In this document: positions 24,358-36,526 of the stretch, piece after piece
Numbering within the stretch: the first letter of the stretch is position 1
Layout: the number at the start of each line of letters is the position of its first letter
Assembly (NCBI GenBank): GCA_027257055.1
Contig: JAPVLO010000074.1
Span: 1,674,001-1,738,000 of the forward strand
Reading direction: 5' to 3'
Source of the DNA: Cephalopachus bancanus
Lineage: Eukaryota; Chordata; Mammalia; Primates; Tarsiidae
Length of the DNA: 64,000 bases
Program-made: the position numbers and the translations under genes
Notes under the pieces: model-generated
What the model saw: the letters and a program-made list of their open reading frames with translations, nothing else
The model's database searches: none
Told to the model about the DNA's origin: nothing

Positions 24358-24527
24358 AAGACATGCAAGGCCAACCTCAGGGGCTCAGCCTGTAAGCCCA
24401 GTGCTCTCGGAGGCTGAGGCGAGTGGATTGCCTGAACCCGTGGGCTCAAGACCAGCAGAGGCAACTTGGCAAGAACTTTTCTCTACAATAAAAAGAACAA
24501 AATTCAATTAAATTAAAAAGACGTGCA
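24358..24527 (+). mobile_element. Monomeric (left-arm-only) Alu with TSD
   Basis: The text begins ACCTCAGGGGCTCAGCCTG, continues through the left-arm box B region (GTGGGCTCAAGACCAGC) and ends at CTCTACAATAAAAAG in an A-rich tail, with no right arm. Target-site duplications AAAGACATGCA/AAAGACGTGCA lie at about 24358-24368 and 24518-24528. It therefore inserted as a monomer, or was copied from a truncated or free left-arm (FLAM-like) RNA, rather than losing its right arm later. Confidence 0.75.
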
Positions 24528-25030
24528 GAAGAAAACTTCAGAAGCTCTTCTTTTTACACATGCTATATGACTTAATTTCTTCTAATATTCTGTACCACCT
24601 GGTAAGAAGTATTGCATTGAATATTTAAGAAACACTCATAAATTTGTATTCTAGAATACTTTTAGCAAGAACATTAATCATTAAGAGGCATAACTATTTG
24701 TATGTCTTTTAAAATGTCTGTTAAGATTAAAGTTTTAATTTCATCATAGTTTTAGTCAATTTTTGTCACTGATTGTATGAATTATGTCAATCACTGTAGA
24801 CTGATCTTGCATTAAGGCAAAAGTGTTATTGACAAAAGGCTCATAATTTTGGTTCTATTTATACACCTGATCTTGGCCTAGAAAACAAATAATAAACTTA
24901 TTCTGGGGGGGAACCCCCAAACTTAATAATTTATCAGTTTTAGCATCACTATAAAATTTTGTAGTGAGATTTACTACTTTATCTTGTATGAAAAATACTA
25001 GATGATATCACAAGAAATCACTAATAAAAT

Positions 25031-25791
25031 TGTACATTTTGGCTTTGCAGACGGCCCTGCCTTAAGTCTTTTTCCCATCAGCCGTGGTCAATCCCACTAT
25101 GTTCTTCGACAGCACCGTGAACGGCGAGTCCTTGGGCGTGTCCTTCGAGCTGTTTGCAGACAAATTTCCAAAGAGAGCAGAAAACTTTTGTGCTCTGAGC
25201 ACTGGAGAGAAATGGCTCTGTTATACAGGTTCTTGCTTTTACAGAATTATTCCAGGGTTTACGTGCCAGGCCGGTGACTTTCCACACCATAATGGCGCTG
25301 GTGGTAAGTGCATCTATGGGGATAAATTTGATGATGAGAACTTCATCTTGAAGCATACAGGTCCTGGTATCTTGTCTATGGCAAATACTGGATCCAATAC
25401 AAATGATTCCCAGTTTTTCATCTGCACTGCTAAGACTGAATGGTTGGATGGTAAGGATGTGGTTTTTGGCAAGGTGCAACAGGGCATGAATTTTGTGCAA
25501 GCCATGGAAGGCCCAAGAACAGCAAGACCAGCAAGGAGATCACCATTGCTGACTGTGGACAACTCTAATAAATTTGGCTTACTTTATCTTAAACTACCAG
25601 ACCATTCCTTCTGTAGCTCAGGGGAGCACCCCCCCATCCCATTTGCTCGCAGTATCCCTAAAATCTTTGTGCTCTTGCTACAATTCTTTGGGTTCCATAT
25701 TTTCTTTATTCCCTTCCACGGCTAATTCGATTGCAGAGAAATAAAAACCAAATAACAAAAAGCAAAAACAGAAACAGAAAACTGTACATTT
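25031..25791 (+). pseudogene. PPIA: Processed pseudogene of cyclophilin A (PPIA)
   Basis: An intronless copy of the mRNA for peptidyl-prolyl cis-trans isomerase A, a cytosolic proline isomerase and cyclosporin A target. It is flanked by target-site duplications TGTACATTT (25031-25039, 25783-25791) and contains 5' UTR, coding region (25084 to about 25570), 3' UTR and a degenerate A-rich tail. The initiator ATG is GTG at 25084. Read on, the frame gives [52 protein letters not shown] and [20 protein letters not shown]. Relative to the roughly 165-residue protein, Arg55 is kept, His54 is Tyr, Gly64 is Ala and His126 is Asp. One codon is lost before VSFELFAD, and a deletion near 25508 shifts the frame, so the true C-terminal ITIADCGQL lies out of frame. 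It lacks a promoter of its own and is almost certainly non-functional. Confidence 0.96.
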
Positions 25792-26265
25792 AAATCATTT
25801 ATAAAAGTTGAAATTAAAAGGAAAACTGAAGAGAAAATGTAAGATGCTGATTTTGTTTCTAATCAGTGTACTAATAAACCTTGCACCAGGATCAAACAGT
25901 GATATAATGATTACTTTGCAATGTACTTCTTTTTATGGCAGTGAGTAAAGTAAGCAACTCTGCTGTGTAGAATATATTTTATTGTCATAAATTCTTCAAT
26001 GCCAAAATGACATGTGATTTTGTGAACATGATATTTATTGGTCAGAACTAGTGTTTTTGACACATAAATTTGGTCGTTCCCAATTCATAGGGCTAAAAAC
26101 CATGGAAACTGGGTGCAATGTTTAGTCAAAGAATGTATGAAAGAAGATAGCATAGAGAAATGGGTAATGGTTTGACCACTGGAAAGTAACAGGTTTGGCT
26201 AAATATTCAAGTCATATTACAAATAGAAAATAATGCTGTGATGGGAACTTGGGTGTTGCATTTTT
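25792..26265. other. Unassigned sequence
   Basis: A short interval between the PPIA retrocopy and a MIR. I see no gene and no repeat that I can name. Confidence 0.5.
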
Positions 26266-26269
26266 CTGA

Positions 26270-26850
26270 TCATTGACTCTAGCATTAGACAGCCCCATGT
26301 CTGAATCAAAACTCTGTCATTCCCTACATCTAGAAACATGAAAACTCTACTTGCTTGAGCCTGAGTATGTTCACATGTAAAACAGAGATACATAAAGTAT
26401 CTACTGTATCTCGTAGACTTGAGAGTAGATGGTGAATATTACACAGCCATAAATGACAAAATTATGAACCTCGCAGCAATTTGGATGAACTTCGAGTCTA
26501 TAATACTGAGTGATCTATCACAAAAACAAAGAACTGAGCTCCGCATGTTCTCACTCATAAGTGGACCCTGAACAATTAACATAATAATATAAGAAAGGAA
26601 TTGGCAGTAGGGGAAAGTTGCCAGGGTTGGGGGCGCACTTCATCAATAAAAGTACCTGATCTCAAACCAGGTGAAGTGGGGAAAAAAGGGAGGCCCAAAC
26701 TTTACCTGCGCAATGATCATTTGGACACCTAACCCTGAATTGTACTCCACATCTTTAAAATAAAAATAAATAAATAAAATGAATACATGGAAAACACTTA
26801 ACACAATAACTGGGACATAACACGCTAAATCAATATTAAATGTGTATGGA
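26270..26850 (+). mobile_element. MIR SINE, split by an L1 tail
   Basis: The left part (26270-26437) shows CTAGCATTAGACAGCC, GTCTGAATCAAAACTCTG and TTCACATGTAAAACAGAG. The right part (26781-26850) continues with GAATACATGGAAAACACTTA and AACTGGGACATAACACGC, matching the MIR segment before its end. The interruption at 26439-26779 is an L1 3' end. Confidence 0.75.
26433..26785 (+). mobile_element. 5'-truncated L1 3' end with short TSD
   Basis: It begins in the ORF2 C-terminus (TTACACAGCCATAAATGAC), includes TGTTCTCACTCATAAGTGGA and the 3' UTR, and ends ATTGTACTCCACATCTTTAAA plus an (AAAT)n tail. TGAATA flanks it at 26433-26438 and 26780-26785. Same subfamily as the tail at 38212-38690 and the 3' end of L1 copy D. 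Confidence 0.88.
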
Positions 26851-26859
26851 ATGTATTTT

Positions 26860-27670
26860 CCATTTGATTTTTATGGTTTTTTTTTTTTGTCTAAAAGCAG
26901 CAACTGGCTAAGTGATAGAAAATTTGATTTCAAAATCTATGTTTTACAAGTATTTTATAGTTTAAGAGGCACATGCCTCTGATTAGCTGATAAGAAAACT
27001 TGTATGTATGAAGTTGTGAGTGATTACTTAGCAGTCAGAGAGCCCTTGATTTAGGAAAGATAGTATATCATTTTTAAATAAAATAAATTAAACTGTAGAA
27101 TTTTAAACTTTGCAAAATTCATCAAGGTAAGTAGTTCTGCAAGGAATTAAAGCCAGAGCCTGAATTATAGTAATTTTGCAACCAATAATGTATTTTCTGA
27201 GGGTTTTCACATTTCTTAATTATTTTATACCAATAGGAATTGAGAAAGCCTATTGAGGAAGAGGCATAAGATCTATAAATAGTTATACCATATTATTCCC
27301 AAATTAAGAACTGCTTAGAATGAAAATGGTGTTACGCAAATTGAATACTTATGATATACTCATATATTAATTGATTTTATTAAATTTGTGGGTCTAAAAT
27401 ATAACTATATTAAAAAACTATTCAAACAACATTCTGTGTAAAATATTTAGAAGTATATATTTGCATTTAAATAAATATATATTTTAAAAACCTTCAGTGG
27501 TTTATTTTATTGTCATAGAAATTTAAATTTTGAGAATTTCATTTAAATCTGTTTTATAGGTATATTATCTTTAATTTAAAAAAACTCTCTTACAGGTCAA
27601 ATGAAATCTTTCAAACTTCTCCCTGTAGATCTAAGTAAAAAGAAAAAAAGGCATTGTCACAGTCTAGAAA
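26860..27670. other. Unassigned AT-rich sequence
   Basis: No gene or named repeat is recognised; poly-T near 26878. Confidence 0.5.
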
Positions 27671-27994
27671 AAAAATGATAGAAATTTTTTTTTTTTTTTT
27701 GAGTTGGAGTCTCACTCTGTCGCCCAGACTGGAGTGCAGTGGCTGCTCCCGGCCACCGCAGCCTCGACCTGCTGGGCTCCAGCGATCCTTCCACCTCAGT
27801 CTTCCAAGTAGCTGGAAGTACAGGCGCGCGCTACCACACCCGGCTAGTTTTTTGATTTATTGTAGAGGTAAGTTCTCGTCAAGTTGCCCAGGCGGGTCTC
27901 GAACCTACGGGCTCAGGCAATCCACTCACCTCAGCCTCCCAAGGTGCGGGATTACAGGCTGAGGCACCGAGCCCGGCTAAAAATGGTAAAAATT
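27671..27994 (-). mobile_element. Dimeric Alu SINE with TSDs
   Basis: Full dimer, reverse orientation, with a 16-base T tail. Flanking duplications are AAAAATGATAGAAATT (27671-27686) and AAAAATGGTAAAAATT (27979-27994). CpGs are well kept (for example CAGGCGCGCGCTACCAC), so it is fairly young. Confidence 0.93.
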
Positions 27995-28799
27995 AATACC
28001 ACCCTTGAACACCCATGAGAAGCAAGGGAGGAGCCTACTGTATAAAGTCGCGAGTAAATCATGTAATACATAGAAAATAGCACAGGGCTTGGGCAATATA
28101 GTAAAGGCCAATAAATGTTAAATATATTGAAAATATTTTTATTTGATTTCTCCAATTAAAAAATGCAGCAAAGAGTTGAAGTTATGTCTTCAATTTTAGC
28201 AATAAACTTCAGCATAAAAACAAACATGACATCAAAGCTGATAGTTGCATGTAGTTTCAAAAAAAAAATCATGATGTAGTTCCAACTGCAGATTTTGTCC
28301 TGTGCAATGTATGAAATCTCTATTAGAGAAAATTAACATAGTACCAGGTATATGCTACACAGCCATCTACATAACTTTCTCCACTGCAGATTTATAGGAC
28401 ATTGTTTCCAAAGGGAAAAATCTTATAATTGGATACAGAAAGAAACCCATTGTAATATAAGCTTAAAAATACAAGGAAGATTGGAATAATATATTGCAAC
28501 ATTGCAGTATTACTACAACAGACCACAGCCCACATCTTGTTCCTGACTTTATGTATATTCTTAAAGTAGCTCATCATTTTTATCCTCTTCTACCTAGCCT
28601 ACACCCCTCATGTCCTTAAAACAAACCTCTGCTGGTGTCAGTGGTGTAACTTGTCATGTGAGCAGTAACCTTATGTCAGGACAAGTCTCAGGCCAGGATC
28701 ATTGCACTTGTCTTTTATCACTACAGTTGAACAATTGAGTATTAAGAGCATTAAAGTGGACAAAAATGGTACTAAACATATTTCTTCTTGCTCTTAAAT

Positions 28800-28829
28800 T
28801 GTAACAGCAAAGTCTACTTCTAATTAATG
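28800..28829 (+). repeat. 30-bp perfect direct repeat, left copy
   Basis: TGTAACAGCAAAGTCTACTT and the next 10 bases are identical to 29939-29968. The copies are 1,139 bp apart. They may be a long target-site duplication or the product of a local duplication; the interval lacks an obvious poly-A end. Confidence 0.95.
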
Positions 28830-28929
28830 ACCAATATCAGTTAACCCTACCAATAAAATCATCTACTTGCCTGCTATTCCTTTGTCACAGCTGCCCAACA
28901 TTTTCAGTGGTCTCCTTTTGTTTATGGTG

Positions 28930-29480
28930 AAAGGGAGCTAGTTATCTGCTGGGCTTTAAGAAAATGTGTGTATTTCCAAATTCCTTTTAATGTCTTTGTC
29001 CTTTCTATAAGATATTTTCTGAGAGATGCTATAACAACCCAGTGTCATTCCCAGATTAAACCTACTTAGAGTAGACCTGAGTTCAAACTCGGAGAATAGT
29101 TGAGCCTAGATGGATCCCTACCTTGAAGAACTGTCTCCAAATTGAGTTGGGCCTAGATCATTTGATCCCAACCAACTCAAAATAGAATGAGTGATAAATG
29201 ATACATCTAAAACCACAAAATAATGAGATGGTTCGTTAAATACAGAAAGCCAACTAATACAGACATCAGTACTTGGAAGCTGGTTTCTGCTGCAGCAGAA
29301 ACTTAAATTTAGTGGAAATATTTATTTTGGGATTGTGTAGCAAAAAGTAAGCAAACAAATAGAAGGCTCGATAATGACCATGAAATTGTTATAAATGTTT
29401 GAGAAAATAGCCAAAACATTTGGGGAAATTGACATATGCAGATTTTTTGAAGAAAAAAGATTGCCTAACACATTTTTGGA
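28930..29480 (+). mobile_element. Probable MLT1-type LTR plus start of MaLR internal region
   Basis: Bases 29060-29262 follow the 3' half of MLT1 LTRs (GAGCCTAGATGG, GAGTGATAAATG, AACCACAAAATAATGAGATGG, GCCAACTAATACAG). The next bases (CTTGGAAGCTGGTTTCTGCTG) follow the primer-side start of MaLR internal sequence. No gag/pol-like open frame is seen. The element is old and degraded, and its outer limits are unclear. Confidence 0.45.
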
Positions 29481-29938
29481 CTAGATAGAGGTAATTTATA
29501 GGCAGAAGGTGATAGAGTATGCACCTCTGGATCATGCCAGAACAAAAACCGGAGTGAGGAACCAAGCCCAGCTAGAGTCAAGGCCTATGGAAGAACTGCC
29601 CAGGTATGCCAGCCAAGTGACCCCTTAATTAATCCAGAGATTTGTCTGCAACAATAGATGATGATCTCATAAACCAGTACATTTTGGAGTGGTTTTCAAT
29701 TCATTGAAAGCTAAACGCTACTGCAAGAAAAACAGGATAGTTGAACCAATTCTCAATTGTATATTGCTGCTCCTTGAATCATGCTTCAATTTAAAAGTCA
29801 GTGTAGTCTAGAGGTATAATTGGGGTTGGGACCCAGTGGAATATAACATGACAAAAGAAGAGAGGAGAGGGATACAATTAAGAAATGATGGTTGAAATGT
29901 AAGGAGAAGGATGAGTTGAGACAAATGTTACCAAAGAG

Positions 29939-29968
29939 TGTAACAGCAAAGTCTACTTCTAATTAATG
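29939..29968 (+). repeat. 30-bp perfect direct repeat, right copy
   Basis: Identical to 28800-28829; the flanks beyond the 30 bases differ (ACCAATATC after the left copy, GCGTATTG after the right copy). Confidence 0.95.
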
Positions 29969-29969
29969 G

Positions 29970-32900
29970 CGTATTGACTGTGGGGCAAAGAAAAGTTGGG
30001 GAAAGAGAAAGTCATGACAAAGCACTGGAGAAAGAGCAAGTGTTGCAAAAAAGATGGAGCAGAACAATGATTGATATTCTTGAACATTTTAGAATGTGGG
30101 GTTGAATGGATTCATTTAATCATATTTTATAAAATCACATGAAATTATATTAAAACGAGGATTGGAATTAATAAAATTATGGACTATTTAGATTTCTATA
30201 AAACAAACAAACAAGCAGACAACAACAACAAAAAACCTTCCAGGTTCTGAGAAAAGCATAAACATTCTGCCTTTAAGTCTAAAATGCAAGTTCACAAAGT
30301 ACACAAATATTAAATTAACACAAATCACAAAATGATCAGGTGTGTGTAAGATAAATAGATTTTCCTGAATCCTGTTTTTTCCAAATGTTTTTCCAACGTA
30401 GTAATCTCTACATTCACACAATTTCTACTATGCTTGAAAAAATAATACACAGCTCAATGCTCCCATCCTCTATCAGAAAATTCTATTCTTTTGTTTTCTC
30501 TCTTTCTGCTTTTCTTCCCACTTTCCCTACAAAAACAAACCTGATTTTGGTTGAGTATTAAAAATATTTTGATTAAATGATGACATTTAGCCCTTATTTT
30601 TCTCTTCTTTAAAGCTGTTTAAATGATTCATTATGGATACGTTACCTGTATCTTGCTTTCTGTGGACTCTGATGTTTTCCAATGAAGTTTAAAAATAAAT
30701 AAATAGCACGAAGCTTTAAAAAATGCCTTGGTCTATTGCTTTGGGGTTTGGAGTAATCATAGCAAAAATGCTTTGTTGGCTGATTTCATGTTATGGACTG
30801 GGCTCTTTTCTCCAAGCACAGTCATAAAATTGCTTTACCATTTTTTTCAATTACCAATAAAACCTGTCAAAGAACCATGCTCAAAAGTGAGTCGTTAGCT
30901 GAAGTCAGCTCTTTTATTTATATTTAGTGGACCCACAGTACATCTAGCATTTAATATTCCAACCAAGATGTAAACATCTAAACAATTATCTATTACCCTA
31001 ATGCCACATAATGCTTTAAATATTTTTATTCACCTGCTCCCTATATATTATTCTATTTAGATAATTTTAAAAGGAGAAAAACTAACCATTTCCCATCACA
31101 GATGCTATTTTCGAAAAAAAAAAATCTGTCATATAAAAAATTCTATAATATCTGAAGCATATAACGTAAGCATATATGAGTCCAACAAAACTGTTTATTA
31201 AGGTATTTAAAATATTTCTTGTTTGGTTCTGTGAAGTGTAGGATATTGCTGTTATGTAAGTAATATAAACGTGACAAATACGAGCACATTTAGCACCTGT
31301 TTTTAAATATTAAAGTTGGTGGCAAATATGTCATCAGTCTTGGTCTTTTCTCCACCAAATAATGATATGTAAAGCAGGGAAGACCAGTGCTAAATAAAAC
31401 AACAACTCCAGGGACAAAGAAAGAAAACGTTGTGAAATGCCATTTACAAGATAAAAGAGTACAAGTGTTGGTGGCATATAACCTAAATGATTTCTACACT
31501 GAGAGAACAACTTGTGAAATGTATTAAACACTGTCATTGTCTAGTCACTGTATATCTATGATGAACAAGAAAGTCTTCTGTTTCTCTATAAATTTCAAAG
31601 AATCATAGACTCCTGTATAAGGGAAGAGACTTGACACCGATTCATTCACCATATTTTGTTGATATGTAAGCAAAATAATATTTTTTGATATGCCATAGTC
31701 ACACTCATTTATAATAATGGTGACCTATGATCATATGAAAGCAGGAAAATCCAAGAGGCCAAAAATATATAAGGTAAAACACAATTTAAAAGCACAAGTA
31801 AGCTTATTCTGTTGTGATTATTTATGTGTCCATTTGTACTCTGCTCATACAAGTTTTATGTACTATCAGACAAGTCAGCCAACACAGTGGATTACTGAAA
31901 AGAGTAGAGCCTTCAGAACAAGGCAGATCAAAATGCAAGTCATCGACCAATGGCAGACTGTTCAAGTTTTCTTAATCAGTGTAATAAAGCTAGCAATACA
32001 TATTTTACAGGTTACTGAATGGAAGAAGCAATAATATGTGTAAATTTCTTATATACTTTCTAGGAAAGGGGTACTTTACAATGGTTGGCTTCTTTTCCAT
32101 CATTTTTAGTGCCTTCATACAAAATAAATGTATCAAATCTACAATCTACTATGTCTAAATTGACATGAAGCATTGATTAAAAAAGTTTCTCTGGAATTCT
32201 TATGAAGTTTATAATAATTACTCGAAAAGAGATACACTCATAGATGTTTAAGAGTAACTAAGAAAATCAGGATGAAATCGCAAACTGGTACAATGAATAA
32301 TGACACGAGTAGCATAAAAGACGAACATAATTTGAATTTCCTTAGCCAATCAAGAAAAAGTGATTGAGAAAGACAATGGAAAGCAGAGCTGAACAGGCAG
32401 CATGTTCTATGACATGTAATTTACTATAAATTATAGAATTAATTTTTACATGGGCTGGTGTACCTGATATCATTAATGGTTTTTAGTGTTGTCCTGCTGA
32501 AAAATTCTGAGACTGTTCATTGTCACCTTTAAAAAAATTCAATTCTCAACATTTTATCAAAATAAAATGCTTAATATTTCTTCATATTATATAAATATTT
32601 CAAAAGAATATATCAGATTATAAAATAAATATTTAAAGAGCTACAATGGTTATAGGAAACTAAAGAGTAAAGAGTAATACTTATATTCCAAACCCATGTT
32701 ATTTTCATTTTCATTTTTTTACTATATATTGACTGATCATTTCATATATTTATAAAACATGTCCCCACACAAATTAAGAACCAAAATTCTCTTGATCTCT
32801 ATTCTCCATATTTTTTTTGTTTTTTCTGGTTTGGCTCATTTATAAGCTGTATAAATATTTAACCAAGCACAGGTCAAAACTTCTGGGTTAATAATTAATT

Positions 32901-33130
32901 TATTTCTTTTCCTTGAACCGCATTTAATTCTTTCACAAATCTTCTCAGCTCTACCACAAAAATGCATCCTACTTTAAACATTTCTGCTTCACCTGTTACA
33001 TAGAACAAAACAAGTTTTTTCAATCAAGTCTTCTAATATAACCTTTTTCCTGAGCTCTGAGTAACTAATTTAATATATAACTAAGGTGCACTTTTGAAAA
33101 AAAAAATTTATTATTTTGTTAACTCTGATT
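29970..33130. other. Unassigned AT-rich sequence
   Basis: I see no gene. A segment near 31600 (GAATCATAGACTCCTGTATA) faintly resembles an old conserved mammalian repeat but is too short to call. Open frames (such as 31717-32034) have no recognisable motif and A/T-driven composition. Confidence 0.5.
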
Positions 33131-33139
33131 CTATAACTC

Positions 33140-33500
33140 TGCCCTCCATTTTATTCTCCAAATATGTCAAACATGTTTCTGCCTTTTTCAATACTGTTCT
33201 ATTTTTCTCCAATGTTGTTCTCTCCGAATGTGGCTTGAAGGACTCATTCTCAACTTAAATTTAAGTCTCAACTCAAATACCACTTTCTCAGAGAATATTC
33301 TTATAATAATGTCTCATGGGTTCTTTCAGTTATGTTCTTTGTCATCATTCTGTTTATTACAGTAGAGTGCACTTATTACTGCCTAAAATAGCTTGTGTCT
33401 CTCCTTATTTGAGTGCAATCTCTTAGAAAGCAAGATATTTAAGATTCTTGTTTATTGCAGTCAGAATGTTAGCCTGTTATTCATTTGTAAATACTAACAG
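33140..33500 (+). mobile_element. L2 LINE 3' end
   Basis: The order AAGTCTCAACTCAAATACCAC, TTTCTCAGAGAATATTC, TGTTTATTACAGTAGAGTGC, ACTTATTACTGCCTAAAAT and AAAGCAAGATATTTAAG follows the L2 3' region closely. No coding frame is retained. Confidence 0.75.
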
Positions 33501-36229
33501 AAGACTCAAGACTCCTGGGTCAGAAATAAGGGTTTTGTTCATTATGATACACCAAGCACTTATGAGCTGCATCTTAAGTCAGTTCTCAGGCCTTGTCCTG
33601 CTTACCCAGTCCTGTGGGTCCTAGGCAGAGAAGACTAATGCTACACAAACAGTGGGTTTGCATCACACATAAGGACATTTGAGCCTGGGGAAGACCATCA
33701 CTTTTATAATGACCCATTAGCAAGCCTGCTCTTTTTTATGCTGCATAGAAAACTCTGGGAAAACTCTGGGGAATGGTTGAACAAGGGATACTCAAGGCCT
33801 TCATTGTCGACATTGGGAATGCCAACTATGAAATGGAGAGACATTCAAGCCTAATGGCAGATTGCTTTTCCAGAAATCCATCCTTAGCCTGAGACATTCT
33901 TAACTGATCTTGAATTTTAGCATGAATATATCATCACACCAAACATTCTTATTAATCTGACCAAAAATGGCTGGGACCAAATTGATGTGATTAATTCTAT
34001 ATAACTTTTAACTAAGGATGCTATGAATATGATTCAAAAATCAGAAAAATCAGGCTAGAAGAATAAGGCCAAATGGCAATATTGAGTTCACTGTGTCTCC
34101 CAACCTCCAGGTACAAGACACAGCAAATTATGCATGAATCCAAAATTGGGATGAGTAGAAGGAAGGTTTTTAGATGTAGTGAAAGACAAGCCCATTATCA
34201 CATATGCCCTATGCAGGGGAGTTTAGACTGGCCTGCTCATCTTCGGTGTCATTGCCAAAATTTATTGAAAAGTATAGCTGACTCAAAGAGAAACACCTAT
34301 TTCCACTGGAGAAATATTCCATGACCAACATTAACATGTATATATGAACATACAAGCTGAAGGGGTTCAGGTAACACTAGTTCAGGGTTTTCTGCTTAAA
34401 CCTGATTTAGATTCCAAAACATTGGTCTGAGTAAGCCACATGTGAAGTATCAAGGAATAGTTGCAGTCCAATAGCCGTATTTAGCATAATCATAGGCTAC
34501 TTAAGCATCGAAGAAGTATATTAATTTGTACCAGTTAGATTTGAACAAGCCTGTGCTAGTGTGCATGTCTATAGGGAGACCCACATCTGAAAATTGCATG
34601 ATAGATCAAGACTGCCTACATTCATGGGGACATGATTATCATTTATTCTTATAGCATGTGCATGTGCATGGAGATTTTAAGACAAGGAGGAGATCTAACT
34701 GCTAACTGCAGTTGTTGTTTGACTCAAAAGAAGATGTAATTCTTTAGCTTCAGTCTTCATCCCCTTAAAGCATTTTTTTCTAAGTGTCACACAATTGGTA
34801 TGACTGTACCAGTAATAAGTCTGCTATTTCTCCAAAATTCCCTTACTCTTACTCATTCACCTAAATCATAATGTGAAAGAGAGTCAAAGACAACTTAATG
34901 CAATTTACAAAGACTCATTCAATTTCTATCCTTGGTCTTTGGGGGCCACTGCTGGGGAGTCTCACAAACAGTGCACTTTACCTGTTTATTGTCTTAATAA
35001 TCTAGAATCAAGTCAATCCAAGATGAGAAATAGGTGAATGAACAGAAAGGAAGTCTGACTCCATTAAGCTCCTTTTGCTAGGCTGTTGCCCAGGAGGTTT
35101 ATGATTATCTAGTTGTGCTGGAATTGTTGTCAGGAGAACAAAATGCATTTCATATGTAGGGATGGTCAGAGTATAATTCTAAATTTTCTTTTCTTTTTTT
35201 CCTAAATTTTCAAAGTAAGTCTTCATGTACCCTCAACACCTTTCATCCGAATTAAAAGCCATGAAGTCACTAAGAGAAAGTGATCCCTTTATGGGAACAC
35301 TACGTTCAGTAATAAAATTAACTTTAGTACAATCTTTGGACTATGAAGAGTCAGACATTTTTGTGCACTGATTTATGAAGCAATACAGATATCTATGGAT
35401 GGTAGGGAGTACAGGATGTTCATAAATTTTTTTTTTTTACTATTGATTCATAAGTGAATAGATTTTGTGATTAAAGACACACTTTTTTTGGTTATATATG
35501 ATTTATAAAGCTTAGAACATGATACATTTTATTTTCAAATGTACAATGGTATAGCCTGCATCTGCTGATTGGATTAAAAGAGCAACTATGTTAGTAATGG
35601 TAATGTTAGTCCTGAGATAAGCTTAAAGGCTTGGTGTAATTGTCCGGGGCTACGCATCAGCAATGCCCTATGTCGTGTGGCCTCTCGCTGCAAAAATGTC
35701 AAGCCCAGGATAGGTACTGTGCTTTACCACAATGTGTCTCTTCAGGAATGAAAGATTATTTCCCTAGGTGCTGAGACTGCTCTCAGAGATGAATCTTATC
35801 TGGTCCACTGGCCTGCTTGTCCCTAGAAAATGCCTATATTTCTGTATACAGTTGCTCATTCATGCTATTTTTAAATCCCTCATCTTTGCTCCAACCTGAT
35901 ACAACTCTGATGGACCATCCCATCCTCTGAGTATCGCCTGGGGTCCTCTGAAGTATTTGTTGTGCCTGAGTAGCAGGCAAGCTTTTGTCTTTTTCAATCC
36001 TGCTTTCTTTCTTTTCTTTTCTGCCACAAGCACTTCCTAAAAATGTCCTGTATGTCTATCTCTTTCCCAAAGTCTTCTTCCAAGGAAACCAGCTGACACC
36101 TGTGTATCTATTAATTGTGAAAAACCCTATTAAAAAAGCATTATTAATGTGGCTTTGATTGTTGAAAAATAAACTTTTTTCTGATTAAAAAGTTAATTAA
36201 TTAGTATGCTTTAAAATATAAGCCAATAT
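33501..36229. other. Unassigned sequence, partly richer in GC than its surroundings
   Basis: I find no recognisable gene. Blocks at about 33500-34060 and 35545-36120 are less AT-rich and read like degraded repeat or LTR sequence, but I cannot name a family. Poly-T tracts sit near 35430 and 35482. Confidence 0.45.
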
Positions 36230-36526
36230 TTGAAGACACTAAAGAAATGTGAAGCCTATGGTAACTACAGTTAAAACAAACATTAAAGTCAAACATTTAG
36301 CCAGATGGAATAAAACTTCACATTAAAAGTCAACATTTTTCAGTTTCTAAACCTGATAAAACATGTAGAGCTTTCGATCAGAAAGTAAAAAGCATACCGA
36401 AAGGAAAGAAAAAAATCAGTCTGAATGGACAAAGTCAGCATTAGAATCAGACTCAGATATAACACATATGTTAGAATTAGCAGACAGGAAACTTACATAA
36501 CAATGATAGGCATATGATGGGCATAT

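Noticed and set aside
25078..25562. 140- and 82-codon frames antisense to the PPIA copy
   Set aside because: Mirror frames of a former coding region; no match to a family of their own.
25084..25725. A functional 213-residue cyclophilin
   Set aside because: The initiator is GTG, the residues after about 145 are out of frame followed by translated 3' UTR, and target-site duplications plus intron loss mark a retrocopy.
31717..32034. 105-codon frame as a possible small gene
   Set aside because: No motif, no splice or promoter context, and composition typical of AT-rich intergenic DNA.
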